The translations under genes and the position numbers were made by a program. A DNA stretch of 64,000 nt from Cynocephalus volans. Taxonomy: Eukaryota > Chordata > Mammalia > Dermoptera > Cynocephalidae. This document shows positions 22,716 to 35,030 of the stretch, one piece after another. The notes beneath the pieces were generated by a model. It searched no databases, had not been told where the DNA came from, and saw only the letters and a program-made list of their open reading frames with translations. The stretch spans positions 185,880,071 through 185,944,070 of the forward strand of contig NC_084462.1 in assembly GCF_027409185.1 (NCBI RefSeq), read 5' to 3'. Numbering within the stretch: the stretch's first letter is position 1; each line of letters begins with the position of its first letter.

Positions 22716-24200
22716 CATTGCACACAGATATTGATATTCAATATTATAACTCACAGATATATGCAATCAGTGTGTTTCAATAAAAGAAGAAACCACTGAC
22801 TTGAATAATGTTGTAGACAAAATGAACATAAAACCCACATAGATCTTTACACCCAATGGCAAAATTATACACAATTTTTTCACTCACACTTGGAACACTA
22901 TACAGGATAATTTTCATGTTATGTAACAGAATGACTCTTCACAAATTTAAGAAAGCTAAAATTGTTCTAATGTCTTTTCTGACCTCATTGAAATTAAACT
23001 AAACAACAATAGTAACAAAAAGGAATAATTCAGCAGTGTGTGGAAAATACACAACACACATGTGAAGAACCATTGTGCCGAAGAGGAAATAAAAATGTGA
23101 CATCAAAAATATTTCAACAAATAAAAATTTAAAGACAAGGTAACAAAAGTTATGAGACGTGGCAAAAGCATCACAGTGAGTAAGAGTGATGAACACCTTT
23201 GTTAAAGAATTAGGAAGATCTCAGATAGCCATCCTACGTTTGTTCTGATTACGTTAGCATTATGTTATATTCTGAACCATGGTTAATGAAGAGGTAGAGA
23301 TGTCTCTGAGATGCAAGCATGGGTCAAAATAAGCAAATTAATAATTGTGATAAGCCACATTGCAGAATGAAGGAGAAAAACCATATGATCTCAACAGATG
23401 CCGAAAATAGATTTGACAAAATTGAACATCTTTTTTAATAATAAGAAATTTCCACAAATTAGTTATAGAAAAAAAAATTCCTCACTACATTAAATGTCAT
23501 ACATGACAACCCCACAGCTAACATGCTTAACCGTGAAGGTTGAAGGATGGTTATATGTGATCAGAACAAGACAGGAAAACCTTGTCTCACCAATTGTCTA
23601 CAATTTAGACCTGGAAGTTGTAGCCAGAGCAATGAGATAATAAAAATAAATAAGTGACATCCTTGTAGCATAGGAGAATAAAAACTGTTTCTGTTGCTGA
23701 TTAAATGATTTCATGTATAAAAAGTTTAAAGATTCTGCCTAATAACTGTGAGAACTAATAAACAAATCAAGTACTGTTGCATGATACAAAATCAATGCAC
23801 AGATGTCAGCAGTGTTCCTATACACAAACAATTAAAGACTTAGAAAATAAATCAATAAAACAATACCATTTAGAATAGAATGAGTCACAATTTAGAACTA
23901 AATTTAACCTAAATTTTCAGAACTAAATTTAATCAAATAGGCTATAGATTTGTATACTGAAAACTCTGAAGCACTGATGAAAAGAAAGATAAAAAGAAAA
24001 TGACGCAAATAATGGAAAGCTATTGTGTGTTCAGAGATTTGAATCATGAATATAGCATCTAACACAAACATTATCAAAACACCAATGTGAGCTTTTCCCA
24101 TAAAAATAAATTCTAAAATTTTTTGAAAACCACAGAAGGCCTCAAATAGCCAAAGAAATTCTGAACTAAATTACAAAGTTGAAGTCCATCAGTGATTTTA
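22715..24200 (+). mobile_element. Old L1 fragments, sense
   Basis: 22715-22793 resembles the L1 3' terminal stretch (GATATTGATATTC). About 23290-24190 is degraded L1 ORF2 RT-region sequence (AACAGATGCCGAAAATAGATTTGACA). The end (23910-24190) is shared with 60230-60540, so this L1 predates the unit A/unit B duplication. Confidence 0.75.
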
Positions 24201-24940
24201 ATTTGTACTGAAACTTTTTCAGAATGTGTTATGAGATGCTAGCTCTTGTTCAACTTTCCTGGGAAATGTTGGTTTTCCTTTGTTTGCATCTTTACAAGAT
24301 TATAATCTCAATTTGATGCAGACTGCAAGTCCTGACCCACCTGCTGGTAACTGTCATTCCGATATCACTTTGTGTTTCATAGTCTTTGAAGCACAGATCA
24401 GTCACGATCCCTGTGCACACCTCTCAGGAGACAGCCTGGACTCTTGACTGTGGTCTGCACCCACAGTCACTCTCAGAGCCTTTGCTTTGTGTTTCCCCAT
24501 CAGCTACACAATCACACATCAGGAGGTGAGCCCGGTCTCCACACAGGTGTAGCAGTTTCCTCTCCACCTGCTCCTCTCCCTCCTGTTCCCTCCACTATGA
24601 GCTTGCTGGGGGGTTTTCTTCCTGACTTTATGTCCACAAAGGCAGTGTTTTCACTGTTGCTGGTGCTTGAATGAGTCAGGGATGGAGAATTCCACATGTT
24701 GTCACATCACCAGAACATGGCTGGGAGGGAAATGAAAGGGAAAGGTGTGCTCCCTGGTTGTTGGCACATATAGTGTCGAGGGAGCAGAGCTAAAATGTTC
24801 TAATCCACAGAAACTGTAGCCATTACTGGTCTACTATCCATAATATGGTATAGAAAGACCCCATAAAACTCATCTACAGAAAGAAGAAAACTCAATGGGA
24901 TAGGAATAGAATATACATTTTTTGAAATAAGGTAAATAGA
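24200..24940 (+). repeat. Duplicated block, unit A part 2
   Basis: Closely homologous to 60540-61250 and with no named repeat. The frame at 24444-24674 has a similar counterpart in unit B (60765-61025), with a shared SGGEPGLH stretch. There is no start context, splice signal or known domain. I treat it as duplicated non-coding DNA. Confidence 0.7.
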
Positions 24941-26095
24941 CTACAATACAGGAATGAACATCAACCTCATTATTCACCAGAGAAATGCAAATAAAAACAC
25001 AAGACACCACTTCAGAACCAGTAAGATGGCTACAATTCTTAAAGGAAAATAGCAGGTGTTGTCATGGATATGTAGACATTGGAAAACGTACAGAGTGCTG
25101 GTGTATGCAAAATTGCTTAACTGTTTTGGTAATAATTTGGAAGTTCCTTAAAACGTCAAATGTAGAACTCTCATATGTCCCAGCAATTCCACTCCTAGGT
25201 ACATGCCCTGAGAACTGAAAAGAGGTGCCCAATCAAAAATTTGCATGAATGTTGACAGCATCTCTATCACAGCAGCCAAAAAGTGAACACTCCCAAATGC
25301 ACATTTACAGGTGAACTGATCAGCAAATATGGTAAATTAATACAAGTGAAAACAATTCACCCATGATATTGAATGAAGTACTGACATGTGCTCCAACATG
25401 AATGAACTTTGAAGACATTATGCCAGGTTAAAGATAGCGGACACAAAAGGCCACATATTGTATAACTACATTTATATGAAATATCCAGAATAAGTGAATC
25501 CTTAGAGATAGAAAATAGTTTAGTGTATTTCAGGGGCTTGGAGAGAGAGATGGGAGAAGTGACTGATTGCAGGGTATAGGCTTTCCTTTTCGTCTGAGGA
25601 AAATTAATAGATCTGCGACATAACCAGCACCACCTTAGACAAGCCCAAGTACAAAATGGCTCTTCCCACCTCCTCCCCGCCCCTCCCCCTCCCTTTACGA
25701 GAAGCCTCCTGACCATAACAGAAAGCCCTTTTGGTTCCACAAGGACACAGTTCTCCACCCTGATCCACATTAGCATCATGACCTTCCTTGATGGTATCAG
25801 CCAGCCCTTGGCACACTATATAAGCTCTACCACCCTCACTCCTTGTGCTGTCGCCTTTTCAGGGCAGCCCTGGGGTGCCTGCTACTTTGAGCACAGCCCA
25901 GCAGATTTCTTTTTTTAATAAAGCTTGAACGGTACTCGGCATCTCCGCTCACTTTCTTACAAAAATGTTCTATAACTAGACAGTGTGGATCATAAAATGC
26001 AGTGTGGGTATATTAAGTGCCACTAAACTGTACACTGTACAATATTTAAAATGTTGTATATTGTAGAGAGCACTAATATTAATAAAGCAAATGTA
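24940..26095 (+). mobile_element. Old L1 ORF2 end and 3' UTR, interrupted by an LTR
   Basis: Sense, degraded ORF2 end (AGAAATGCAAATAAAAACAC at about 24983) and old 3' UTR ending near 26090. Collinear with 61300-62090 in unit B, except that unit A carries an extra segment at about 25600-25962. Confidence 0.82.
25600..25962 (+). mobile_element. Solo LTR, plus strand
   Basis: About 360 bp present in unit A and absent at the matching point of unit B (about 61950). It has LTR architecture: a C-rich U3, TATA-like TATATAAGC near 25817, and a polyadenylation signal AATAAA at 25917-25922 about 100 bp downstream. It ends near CTTTCTTACA. A short A-rich repeat at both edges could be a target-site duplication. 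Exact ends are uncertain by a few bases. Gammaretrovirus-type LTR is likely from the layout. Confidence 0.7.
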
Positions 26096-26640
26096 TTTCA
26101 CAGGGCCTGGCATCCAAAGCCCTGTAGTTTCAGGTATAACCTAACTTTAAAAAATTACATATGGAAATGTTAAGCTTGCAAAAGACAGGAAAATTTCCTC
26201 TGGCTAAAGTCTCGGTTGTAGATAAAGGACTGTAACACAGCAAAATTGCTGGCTCAAGGACAGACGTCCTTGGCAGGTTAACCTGCTGATTGATATGCTA
26301 AGAAAGTTACTTGATTGTAATGTAAATATGCAAAGAAATTGCTGTAGGGTTAGAAAAGTGTTTGCTGAGAACAAGCTTTTGCTGGTGGATCAACTTAACT
26401 TTTTACCTATTAATGAGTGTTGCCATGGCAATTATCGTACTGTTCTTTTTGTAACCACCTGTTTTCCTTTTCTGTAACCTCCTGCCCTGGAAAATAAATA
26501 CTGGGAGTAGATCCCAGTCCAGTGTTATTTTTCCAAGGAGAAATGCCTGTCTCTTGAGGGTTCCTGGAAAATTAACCCCTTCAGGGCTTCTCACTACTCA
26601 GAAGAAATGGGCTTTGAGTAAACCTATTTGCATCTCCATC
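26095..26640 (+). mobile_element. Probable second LTR-type insertion
   Basis: About 540 bp present in unit A and missing in unit B. It contains AATAAATACTGGG near 26490 followed by a T-rich/CTC-rich end, compatible with the promoter/R-U5 of an LTR. No interior sequence follows. Class and exact ends are not determined. Confidence 0.45.
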
Positions 26641-26890
26641 ACCCAGGGGTAGAGAGGTGACAAACTACCACCCAGGGGGAGAGGTGACAGTAGATAACAT
26701 GAGAGGGGGAGTTGGAGGGAGGTTGAGGGATACTTGGGTGGGGACAATGGGTACAATAGTAATTTCTGGTAATGAGTATGCCCCCAGTATCAATCTAGCC
26801 CTCACATCATGAGCAGGAGGGGTGACAATTAGCTTTGTATCTCATCAACATTCCCAATTAATTAATTGATTAATTAATTAATTAAAAATA
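26640..26890 (+). mobile_element. L1 3' UTR fragment, sense
   Basis: Matches the L1 3' UTR that ends the element at 42530-42760: a G-rich stretch, then ATGAGTATGCCCCCAGTAT, then CATCATGAGCAGGAGGGGTG. It ends in an ATTA-rich run at 26860-26885. Not present in unit B. Confidence 0.75.
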
Positions 26891-27137
26891 TATTATGTAA
26901 ATTTTACAATAAAAATGAATTTAATTTCTGTTTCAAACTGTCAGTTTAAGGTAAGGGAAACCAGGAAATCAAATGAAGAAAAAATAACAGTTCCTGAGTA
27001 CGATTTTTGCTGAACAGGAAGAGGAAACAACAGACTCTGAAAGGAAGCCCAGGGTATCCTCTGCACCTGCTTCTGAGTGGAAATTCTGTAATATGTGGGA
27101 CCTGAGCTCCCCCTACCATCAAGTCTCCATGCAGGGA

Positions 27138-27176
27138 GGTTTGTGTCTGGGCTCACACTGACATTCCCTCACTGTG
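27138..27176 (-). promoter_or_regulatory. 23-bp-spacer RSS of the third V segment
   Basis: Perfect heptamer CACAGTG (27170-27176), 23 bp spacer, nonamer ACACAAACC (27138-27146; one mismatch to consensus). Directly follows the V exon. Confidence 0.95.
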
Positions 27177-27611
27177 TCTCTCACACAATAATACACAGCC
27201 GTGTCCTCGACTTTCAGGTTGGTCATTTTAAGAGAGACTGTGCTTGTAGGGTTGTCCCTGGATATTGTGAACCTTCCTTGTACTGATGGAGAGTACCACT
27301 GTTTACTTCCACTTGGCTGACTCACTTGTGCCACCCACTCCAGCCCCTGCCCTGGAGCCTGGCGGACCCAGTGCATGATGTAGTTAGTGAAGGTGAATCC
27401 AGAGGCTTTGCAGGAGAGGCTCAGAGAACCCCCAGGCTGTCTCATGTCTCCCCCTGACTCCACCAGCTGGATTTCACACAGGACACCTGCAAACACAGAG
27501 AAAACAGACTGAGAACAGCCCATATGGAGCAGTCACTGCTGAGCCTGATGCAAGAGGGACATTACCTTTGAGAGTGATAAGAAGGGAAACCCAGAACAGT
27601 GCAGATCCCAT
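27177..27611 (-). CDS. IGHV: IGHV segment, clan III frame with mosaic features, open
   Basis: The leader exon is 27566-27611 (ATG 27609-27611, 15 codons plus one base) and has a good GTAATG donor. The intron is about 79 bp. The V exon is 27177-27486 (310 bp). The domain starts [10 protein letters not shown], with the first cysteine in [10 protein letters not shown], then [21 protein letters not shown] in FR3, and YYCVR at the end. Both cysteines and the tryptophan are kept, and no stop or frameshift is seen. CDR2 is one codon longer than in the 14.3 kb segment and ends YSPSVQG, a clan I (IGHV5-like) motif; CKASG is also commoner in clan I. The rest is clan III. Gene conversion between clans or simple divergence could explain this. 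Probably functional. Confidence 0.93.
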
Positions 27612-27710
27612 GGTGTGGACACAGAGAAAGGCACAGACATGGGGTGGCTCCTCGCCAGGATGAGCAGAGACAGGGGATGAGCTGCTTTTCATGAGCAGGG
27701 GAGGGGCCAC

Positions 27711-27718
27711 ATTTGCAT
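27711..27718 (-). promoter_or_regulatory. IGHV octamer promoter element
   Basis: Perfect ATGCAAAT on the minus strand, 100 bp upstream of the leader ATG at 27611. Confidence 0.9.
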
Positions 27719-27719
27719 A

Positions 27720-29370
27720 TCTCTCTCCTGTGGGCATGTATGAGGTGTCCAGAAGTGCTCATCACTCTGAGCCTCTGGCGTCTGAGGGCAGGCAGAAGGA
27801 TTCTTGTGTCTGGATGCTCAGGATGACTCTGCCCACTGGAGTTTTTTACTAGATATGCTACACCTGGATGTGAGGTGGAAATTTTAAGAAAGCTCTTGAG
27901 TGCATTTTGTTAATAGAATCTCTCAAGAGGCGCCATGGATCAGGGTTGTGCAGCTGACAGTGCCCCCTAGTTCTCCCTCTGAGTCATGCAGGCTGCATGA
28001 CTCTTGTACCCACCAAAGACTCCAGGCTGGAAAGAGCAGTTTGTCTTTCTTTTGACATTAGAACTCTTAATTCTTGGGCCTTCACCACCACCCTGATTCT
28101 CAAAATGAGAGTTATACCATCAAATCCTCTGGTTCTATGGGCTCAGGCCAAATCACACTAATGTCTTTGTTTGGAGTTCAGTTTGCTAAAGGCGTGTTGT
28201 TGGATTCCTCAGCCTGCATATGGGAGTGTAAGCCAACTCCCATATTAAATATAATTTCATCTATCATCTGTATACGTATCTATCTTATTATTGCTATTTC
28301 TCTAAAATACACTGACTAATACAATTAGTTCCTTTCTCATAAATTTTGACACTTAATGTGTAAGTTAGGAACATACACATTAAGGACTGTCATGTTTTTT
28401 GCACAGATGCTGATCACTATGAATACTATTTTTTCTTCCTGATAAGTTTCTTTTCTTTAGAGTCTGCTTTATCTGAGTTTAATATAACTTCTCTTGATAT
28501 TTTTCATTAGTGTTAACATAGTACATATTTCTCCATTTAATTTTACTCTATATGTGTGTTTATATTTAAAGTAGGTTATTGCAGACAGTGGAAATTTGTC
28601 TTGTTTCTGGTTTCACTCTGACTTTCCCTATATTTAATTGGTGCATTTGTATATATTTGTTTAATTAATTATCATATATGTATACATGTGTGTGTGTATA
28701 TATATATATGTATATATATATACATGTATGTGTATGTGTATATGTATATATATATACATATATATATTTTTTTAGACTTCATGATACGAGGATTGAGCCC
28801 TGTACCTGAGAGTTATCAGTACCATGTTCTAAATAACTGTGCTCACTAGACAGTCCAATTGGTGCACCTAGATCATTAACATTCAAAGTAAGTTTTTATT
28901 TATAGTTTACTTTTAATAACAAGAGTTTAAACTGTGTGTGTCCACTTTTATGAAAATTGCTTTAAACAAATATATTGAAAAACTTTTGAAGATCCGCAGT
29001 GACCCAAAATTACTCTCAGACAAACTGTGCGGCCAAGAAACACTATCAATGTAGGTGCATACAGACAGATGTCTCATCTCACAAACAGACCATGTGAATC
29101 TATGGTACAATAAATACAGTACAGCAATGCGAATATATCTTCTTTCTTACAATGTTTCCAATAACATCCTCTCTTCTTTCGCTTAATTTGTTGTAAAAAC
29201 ACAATATATAATGTATATAACAAAGAAAATATGTGTAAATTGACTTCTTTTGTTATTGACAAGACATTTGGTCAACAACAGATCACAAGTTGTCAAGTTT
29301 TAGAGACTTAAATATTATATGCAGATTTTTCAACTGTGCAGGCATTTTGGTACATTGAACCCCTGCATTT
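27720..29370. other. V upstream flank and AT-rich spacer
   Basis: No gene recognised. A (TA)/(TG) microsatellite lies at about 28680-28770. The remainder is AT-rich and may contain old L1 3' fragments (for example near 28330-28630), which I cannot assign firmly. Confidence 0.55.
28680..28770. repeat. (TA)n/(TG)n microsatellite
   Basis: Alternating TATA and TGTG runs over about 90 bp. Confidence 0.9.
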
Positions 29371-31281
29371 TTTTGTTTGTTTTTGTTTTGTTGTTTTTTC
29401 TCAGTAATGACAGTTGGTAGTAATGTTGAAATTGTTATTCAATATTGTTAATGGTTGTGAATATTCATGGGGTACAAAGCTGAATGTCACCACTCGTGCC
29501 TAAGAGGTGATGGCCAGAACTATACTGGCAACAAGTACTTTACCACAAATTGTGATTATACCCCATGTCCCCTACATAATTATCCCCATCCACCCGCCCC
29601 CTCCCCCTTTTCCCTACTCAACTTTGCATCCCTAGGTGTGCTCTCTCCCTCTGAAAGTCCAACACACCACTGTGGTCTTTATTTCCTTCCTTCTTTCTCT
29701 CTTAGTTCCCACTTATTACTGAGGACATGTGGAATTTATCCCTCTGTGCTTTGCTTATTTCACTCAAGAGAAATTTTTCCAAGCTCATCCATGTTGTTGC
29801 AAATGGGAGAATTTCATTCTTTTTTATGGCAGGGTAGTATTCCACGGTGTATATACACCACAATTTCCTTATCAAATCACCCATCAATGGACATTTACAT
29901 TGGTTCCATAACTTGGCTATTGTAAATAGAGCTGTGATGAACATGGGTGTGCAGGTGTCCCTCCTACATGAAGTTTTCTATTTCTTTGGGAATATGCCCA
30001 GAAGTGGGATTGCTGGATCATATGGAAGATGTATCTGTAGTTGTCAGAGGAACCTCCATACTGTTTTCCACTGTGGTTCTTCTAACTTACAGTCCCGCCC
30101 ACAGGGCGGGAGTGTTCCCTTCTCTCCTCATCTTCACCAGCATGTGTTATTCAACATCTTTTTTGTTATCGACAGTCTAAATGCGGTGAGGTTATATCTT
30201 AATGTGATTTTAATTTGCATTTCCCTGATGACTACTGATGTTAAGCATTTTTTAATATACCATTTGGCCATTTGCATGTTTTCTTTGGAAAATATCTTTT
30301 TAACTCCTTTGACCATTTCTTAATTGTTTTTTTTTGGGGGGGGGGGGTTGTTTTTATTTTTTACTATGTAATTGCCTGAGTTCCTTGTATTTTATGCACA
30401 TTATTCCCTTGTCAGATGCATAGTTAGCAAAAAATTTCTCCCACTCTATATGTTGTCATTTCACTCTGCTGATTATTTCCTTTTCTGTGCAGAAGCTTTT
30501 TTAGTTTTTTAGTCCCATTTGTTCATTTTTTTCTTTTGCTGCTGTGTTTGGTTTTGAGTTCATGTTTGTAAACTCTGTGCCAAGACATAGTTCCTGAAGT
30601 GTTTCACCTTATTTTCCCTTAGTAATTTTATGGTTTCAGGTTTTGTACTGAAGTTTTTAATCCATTTTGAGTTGATTTTAGTATATGCTGAGAGGTACAC
30701 ATCTACTTTTATTCTTCTACACATGGATATGCAATGTGCCCAGCACCACTTATTTAAGTGGCAGTGTTTTCCCCAATGTATGTTCTTGTTGCCTTTGTCC
30801 AATATTATAAGGCTGTAAGCCTAAGGGGTGATTTCTGGGTTCTCTCTTCTGTTCCACTGATCCAAGTGTTTATTTTTATGCCCTTAACATGCTGTTTTGG
30901 TTATGATAGCTTTGTAGTATAATTTGAAGTCAGGTAGTGTTATGCCTCTGATTTTATTATTTATTTATTTATTTATTTTTGCCAAGGATTGCTTTTTCTA
31001 TTCAAGGTCTTTCTTGCTCCATATGAATGTTAAGATTGTTTTTTACATTTATGTGAAGAATGTCATTGGTATTTTGATGTGGATTGCACTGAAACTGTTG
31101 ATTGCTTTGGGTAGTGTAGATACTTTCACAATATTCATTCTTCCAATCCAAGAGCATGGAATGTCTTCCATCTTTTTCTGTCTTCTTTAATTTCTTTCAG
31201 TAGTGGTTTGTAGTTGTCATTGTAGAGATCTCTCACCTCCTTGGTAATTGATTCCTAGTTTTGTTTTTGTTTTTGTTTTTG

Positions 31282-31324
<43 letters not shown>

Positions 31325-31895
31325 TAGTGTTGTCAATGGGCTTATTTTCTTGATTTCTCTTTCAATTAGGTCTTTATTGCAGAATATAAATGAAACTGAT
31401 TTGGGGACATTTATTTTGTATCCTGAAACATTACTGATATTATTAAACAGCTCTTAGAGTTTTTTAATAGAGTCTTTAGGTTTTTCTATGTATAGTATCA
31501 TGCCATCTGCAAATAGAGACAGTTTGACTTTATCTTTTCCAAGCTGGATGCCCCTTATTTTTTTCCCCCTTTCGTGATTGCTCTGGCTAGTACTTCCAGT
31601 GCCATGTTAAATAGAAGTGGTGCAAAGATGGTTCACTATAAGAAAGTAGACAAATGCAATACATCACATAAACAACCTCAACAACAAAGACCACATGATT
31701 ATCTCAATAGATGCTGAGAAATCATTTGACAAATTTCAACATCCCTTCGTGATAAACTCTCAACAAATTAGGTGTAGAAAGTAAGTATCTCAAAATAGCA
31801 AATGCCATCCGTGACAAGCCCACCACCAGTATCATTCTGAATGCAGAAAAACTGAAGGCTTTTCCCTTAATAAAAGGAACAAGACAAGGATACTG
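29370..31895 (-). mobile_element. L1, antisense, with 5' inversion
   Basis: T-rich run near 29370-29400, then antisense 3' UTR (from about 29440) and ORF2 C-terminal half to about 31630. At about 31635 the orientation flips: 31635-31895 is sense ORF2 RT sequence (ATGCTGAGAAATCATTTGAC). In an intact L1 the end of that inverted piece lies immediately upstream of the last antisense base. This is the pattern of twin priming. The coding frame is broken many times. Confidence 0.87.
31258..31322. repeat. (TTTTTG)n and (GT)n microsatellite inside L1
   Basis: Four TTTTTG units are followed by about 36 bp of GT repeats within the antisense ORF2 region. It breaks the L1 reading frame. Confidence 0.93.
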
Positions 31896-33300
31896 TGCAT
31901 TTTAAAAAGTCAGCTGTATTTTGATTAGAATCTATGACCTTTGTTTCTGTTTTCTATTCACTGTTTTTTTTTTCTTTGTCTCTATTTTTCTGCATGCTGC
32001 TTTAGAATAGGTCATCTTCCCCCTCCCTACTAGCTGCATGATGGGATTTTTCTCCAACATTCACTGTTAGAACCTGGACATACTCCTGGAAGTAAAATTC
32101 AGAGCAGTGTGGGTGTAACACACTGTGAGTATGTATCTTTCAACCTTGTCCACACTGAATCTCCAGCAATTCCTTACTCACAGCTCAGGTTTTCCTACCT
32201 CTGTACTGGTTCCCATGATGGTTTCTGCTTCAAAGTTTCTTTTCCAGTAGCTGCAACTCTCTGTTTTCCCGTGTATGTGTCACCAGTTTTGGGGTAGTGA
32301 TTTCCCCTATGATAGCACTTTTTCAATAATTTTTAAAATTTTTTTTTAAAGTTTCTTCAGCTTTTGCTTGAAAGAGTAATAACTTCGAAACTCCTTGTAT
32401 GGCAGAAGAACTGGAATTTGTGGAATACCCTTTTAAAGACTCAGTTACAGTGTCAGGTAGGTCTCTACACCTCACTCTTCTCCAAGAGGCCACACGTGGT
32501 CTAAATCTGCATCCTATCTATGGTGCTTTTCGCCCATAAACTGAATTGATGGGTCTCTGAATCCAAGAGTGGAGGTAGGTGTGTCACAGATACTATCAAC
32601 TCTAACAATCCACCGTGACTCTTTTTGAATCCTGTATCTGCAGCATCGTGTCTTGCTGCCAACAGTACTGACTTCAAAGGGAGAAATATTTCCACCAGTA
32701 GATACAACAATAAGGCAATAGACATGGGAGTTAAGGCTGCAGTCTGGACACTTTGGGGTCCTCATGCCAATGAGTTAACAGCTGAAGAAAAGGTTACTAT
32801 AGTGAATGTGGTGAGAAGTACTCATAACCAAGGAGAAAGTTGGCTGAAACTCCACAGTGCAAGTAAGTAAGTAACGTTAGGGTACTTCCTAAGATTCATG
32901 GAAAGGTTTGTATTATCTTTTAATTCAATTTTTCCACAATTTTTGAACTATGTTTTTATGTCTAGAATACTATAGAACACTGACAGTAGCTATGAGCACA
33001 ACCATTTCCTCTGGTTAGTGTTAATAGAAATCTGAAAGTACTCACTTTACAAGGAGGTGAAAACTTAGTACTGCCATTGTCATGAGTGCACCTAACATTA
33101 TTATTACATATGTGTATGTTCATGACACATTTGCTTTTACATATTTATTAACATAATATTTTCATAAGAGTTAAGTTACAACATATGATTTAACTCAGAA
33201 GTTTTCAAGGACAAGAGAGATCATCACATTTTTCAAAAAGATTTAGCATATTTTTAGTTGTATAGAGGATAATTGTATCATGTTAGGAAGAAGTGTGTCT
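31895..33300. other. Unassigned spacer
   Basis: No family recognised with confidence. The plus frame at 32625-32870 and the opposed frames at 32501-32765 have a faintly coding-like composition and might be a worn ERV pol relic. I see no diagnostic motif. Confidence 0.35.
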
Positions 33301-33620
33301 TTGTTATTGTTTATATTTATATTTAATTTTTTATACATGTCTCTGTATTGTATATTTAAGATGCGCAACATAATATTTTGATATACATATACATAGTGAA
33401 ATGATTACTGTGGTGAATCAAATTAATGATATCCATCTTCTCACGTAATTACATATGTGTGTGAGTGTGTGTGGTAAGTGCACCTAAAACCTACTCTTTT
33501 ATCATATATGCATTATCCAAAACATTATTAATTACTATAGTTCTCAAGGTGCCCACTAGATCTCTAGACTTTTTAATTCTTTATAACAGCATTTACTAAA
33601 GAGATCTACCTTTCCCTTGT
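33300..33620 (+). mobile_element. Old L1 3' UTR fragment
   Basis: Resembles the long old L1 3' UTR stretch (TTGATATACATATACATAGTG, later ACTATAGTTCTCAAGG). Judged by eye. Confidence 0.5.
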
Positions 33621-33639
33621 GTCTTCTTGGTGTCCTTCT

Positions 33640-35030
33640 GGAAATTCAGTTGACCACATTTGCTTGGGTTTATTTCTTGGCTCTCTATCCTGTCCCATTG
33701 GGCTATGTCTCATATGTATGCTGGTGTCATACTGTTTCTAGAACAGTTTTTATGTGGTTATTTACTGAGATTTAAGGAAATGTGTATAGGCAGCAAGTCA
33801 ACATGTACTATGCTCTAATGACTAATTTTATGCTCCACTTGATAGACTGTGATACATAGCCATTCACTCCAACAGACATCTAGGTATTTCTGCAAAGATA
33901 CTTTGCATTGCGGTTAACATCTACACCAGTTGACTTTAATACAGAAGATTAACCCTGATTATGTGGTTGAGCCTCTTGCAATCAACTGAAAGACTTTAAG
34001 AGAAACATTGTTTCCCCTGCCAAATAGTTCCTGCTAAGACTTGCATTATAATGATGAATAAAACTGGCAAAAGTGGGCTTTCTTTTGTTGTTGTTGTTCC
34101 AGATCTAAAAAAATTAACTTTTCCTAATTCAGTATAATATTAGCTGTGAATTGATCATATATTGACTTTATTATGTTTATTAGGTATATCCTTATTGCAC
34201 CTAATTTTTTGAGAGTTTTTATTTTGAAGGGATGTTTAATTTTGTCAAATGCTTTGCTCACATCTGTTATCATGTTTTTGTCTTTTATTCTCTTGTTATG
34301 ATGTGTCACATGTATTGATTTGTGTATGTTGAACTGTTTTGCATCACTGGGATGAATCTCACTTGGTCATGGTGGGGGCTTTCTTCAATGTGCTGTTAAA
34401 TTCAGGTTGCCAGTATTTTGTTGAAATAAATTTTGATATTTTTTTATCAGGTAATTGACATGTAGTTTTTGTTTTGTTTTGTTTTATTTTATGTCCTTAT
34501 CTGTTTTTTGGTATCATGGTAATGCTGGTCTCGTGCAATAATTTGGGAATCTTCCCTTCTCCTCAATGTTTTGGAATATTTCAAAAATAATTAGGGTGAG
34601 TTCTTTTTAAAATATTTTTTAGAATTTTGGAGTAAAGCAATCAGATCGAGAACTATTATTCGACGGGACACTATTTATTAACAATTTAATTTTCTTCACT
34701 TTTATTAGTTGGTTCAAATTTTCTGTTTCTTCACAATTCAATCCTAGTAACGTAGATGTGTCAAGGAATTTATCCAATTCTTCTACATTATCTAGTTTTT
34801 TAGTGTAAACATTTTTCATAATATTCTCTGATGAGCCTTTGTGTTTCTGTGGTATCATTTTTACTGTCCCCTTTTTCACCTCTGATTTTATTTACTTGAG
34901 CCTTCTTTCTATTTTTTTTTTTTTTCTTATTAGGCTAGCTAAATAGATACCAATATTGTTTTTTAAAAAAGTGCATCACTTCATGGATCATTTGTACTTT
35001 TTGGTCTGTATTTTATTTATTTTATTTTTT
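33640..35030 (-). mobile_element. Old L1 ORF2, antisense, decayed
   Basis: Minus-strand frames at 34124-34309 and 34619-34879 resemble L1 ORF2 RT text ([29 protein letters not shown]). Many stops and small indels mark an old copy. Confidence 0.75.

Noticed and set aside
24444-24697. Gene shared by units A and B (frames at 24444-24674 and 60765-61025)
   Set aside because: Similarity is explained by duplication. The opposite strand is open too, and the copies differ by frame-shifting changes outside a short core.
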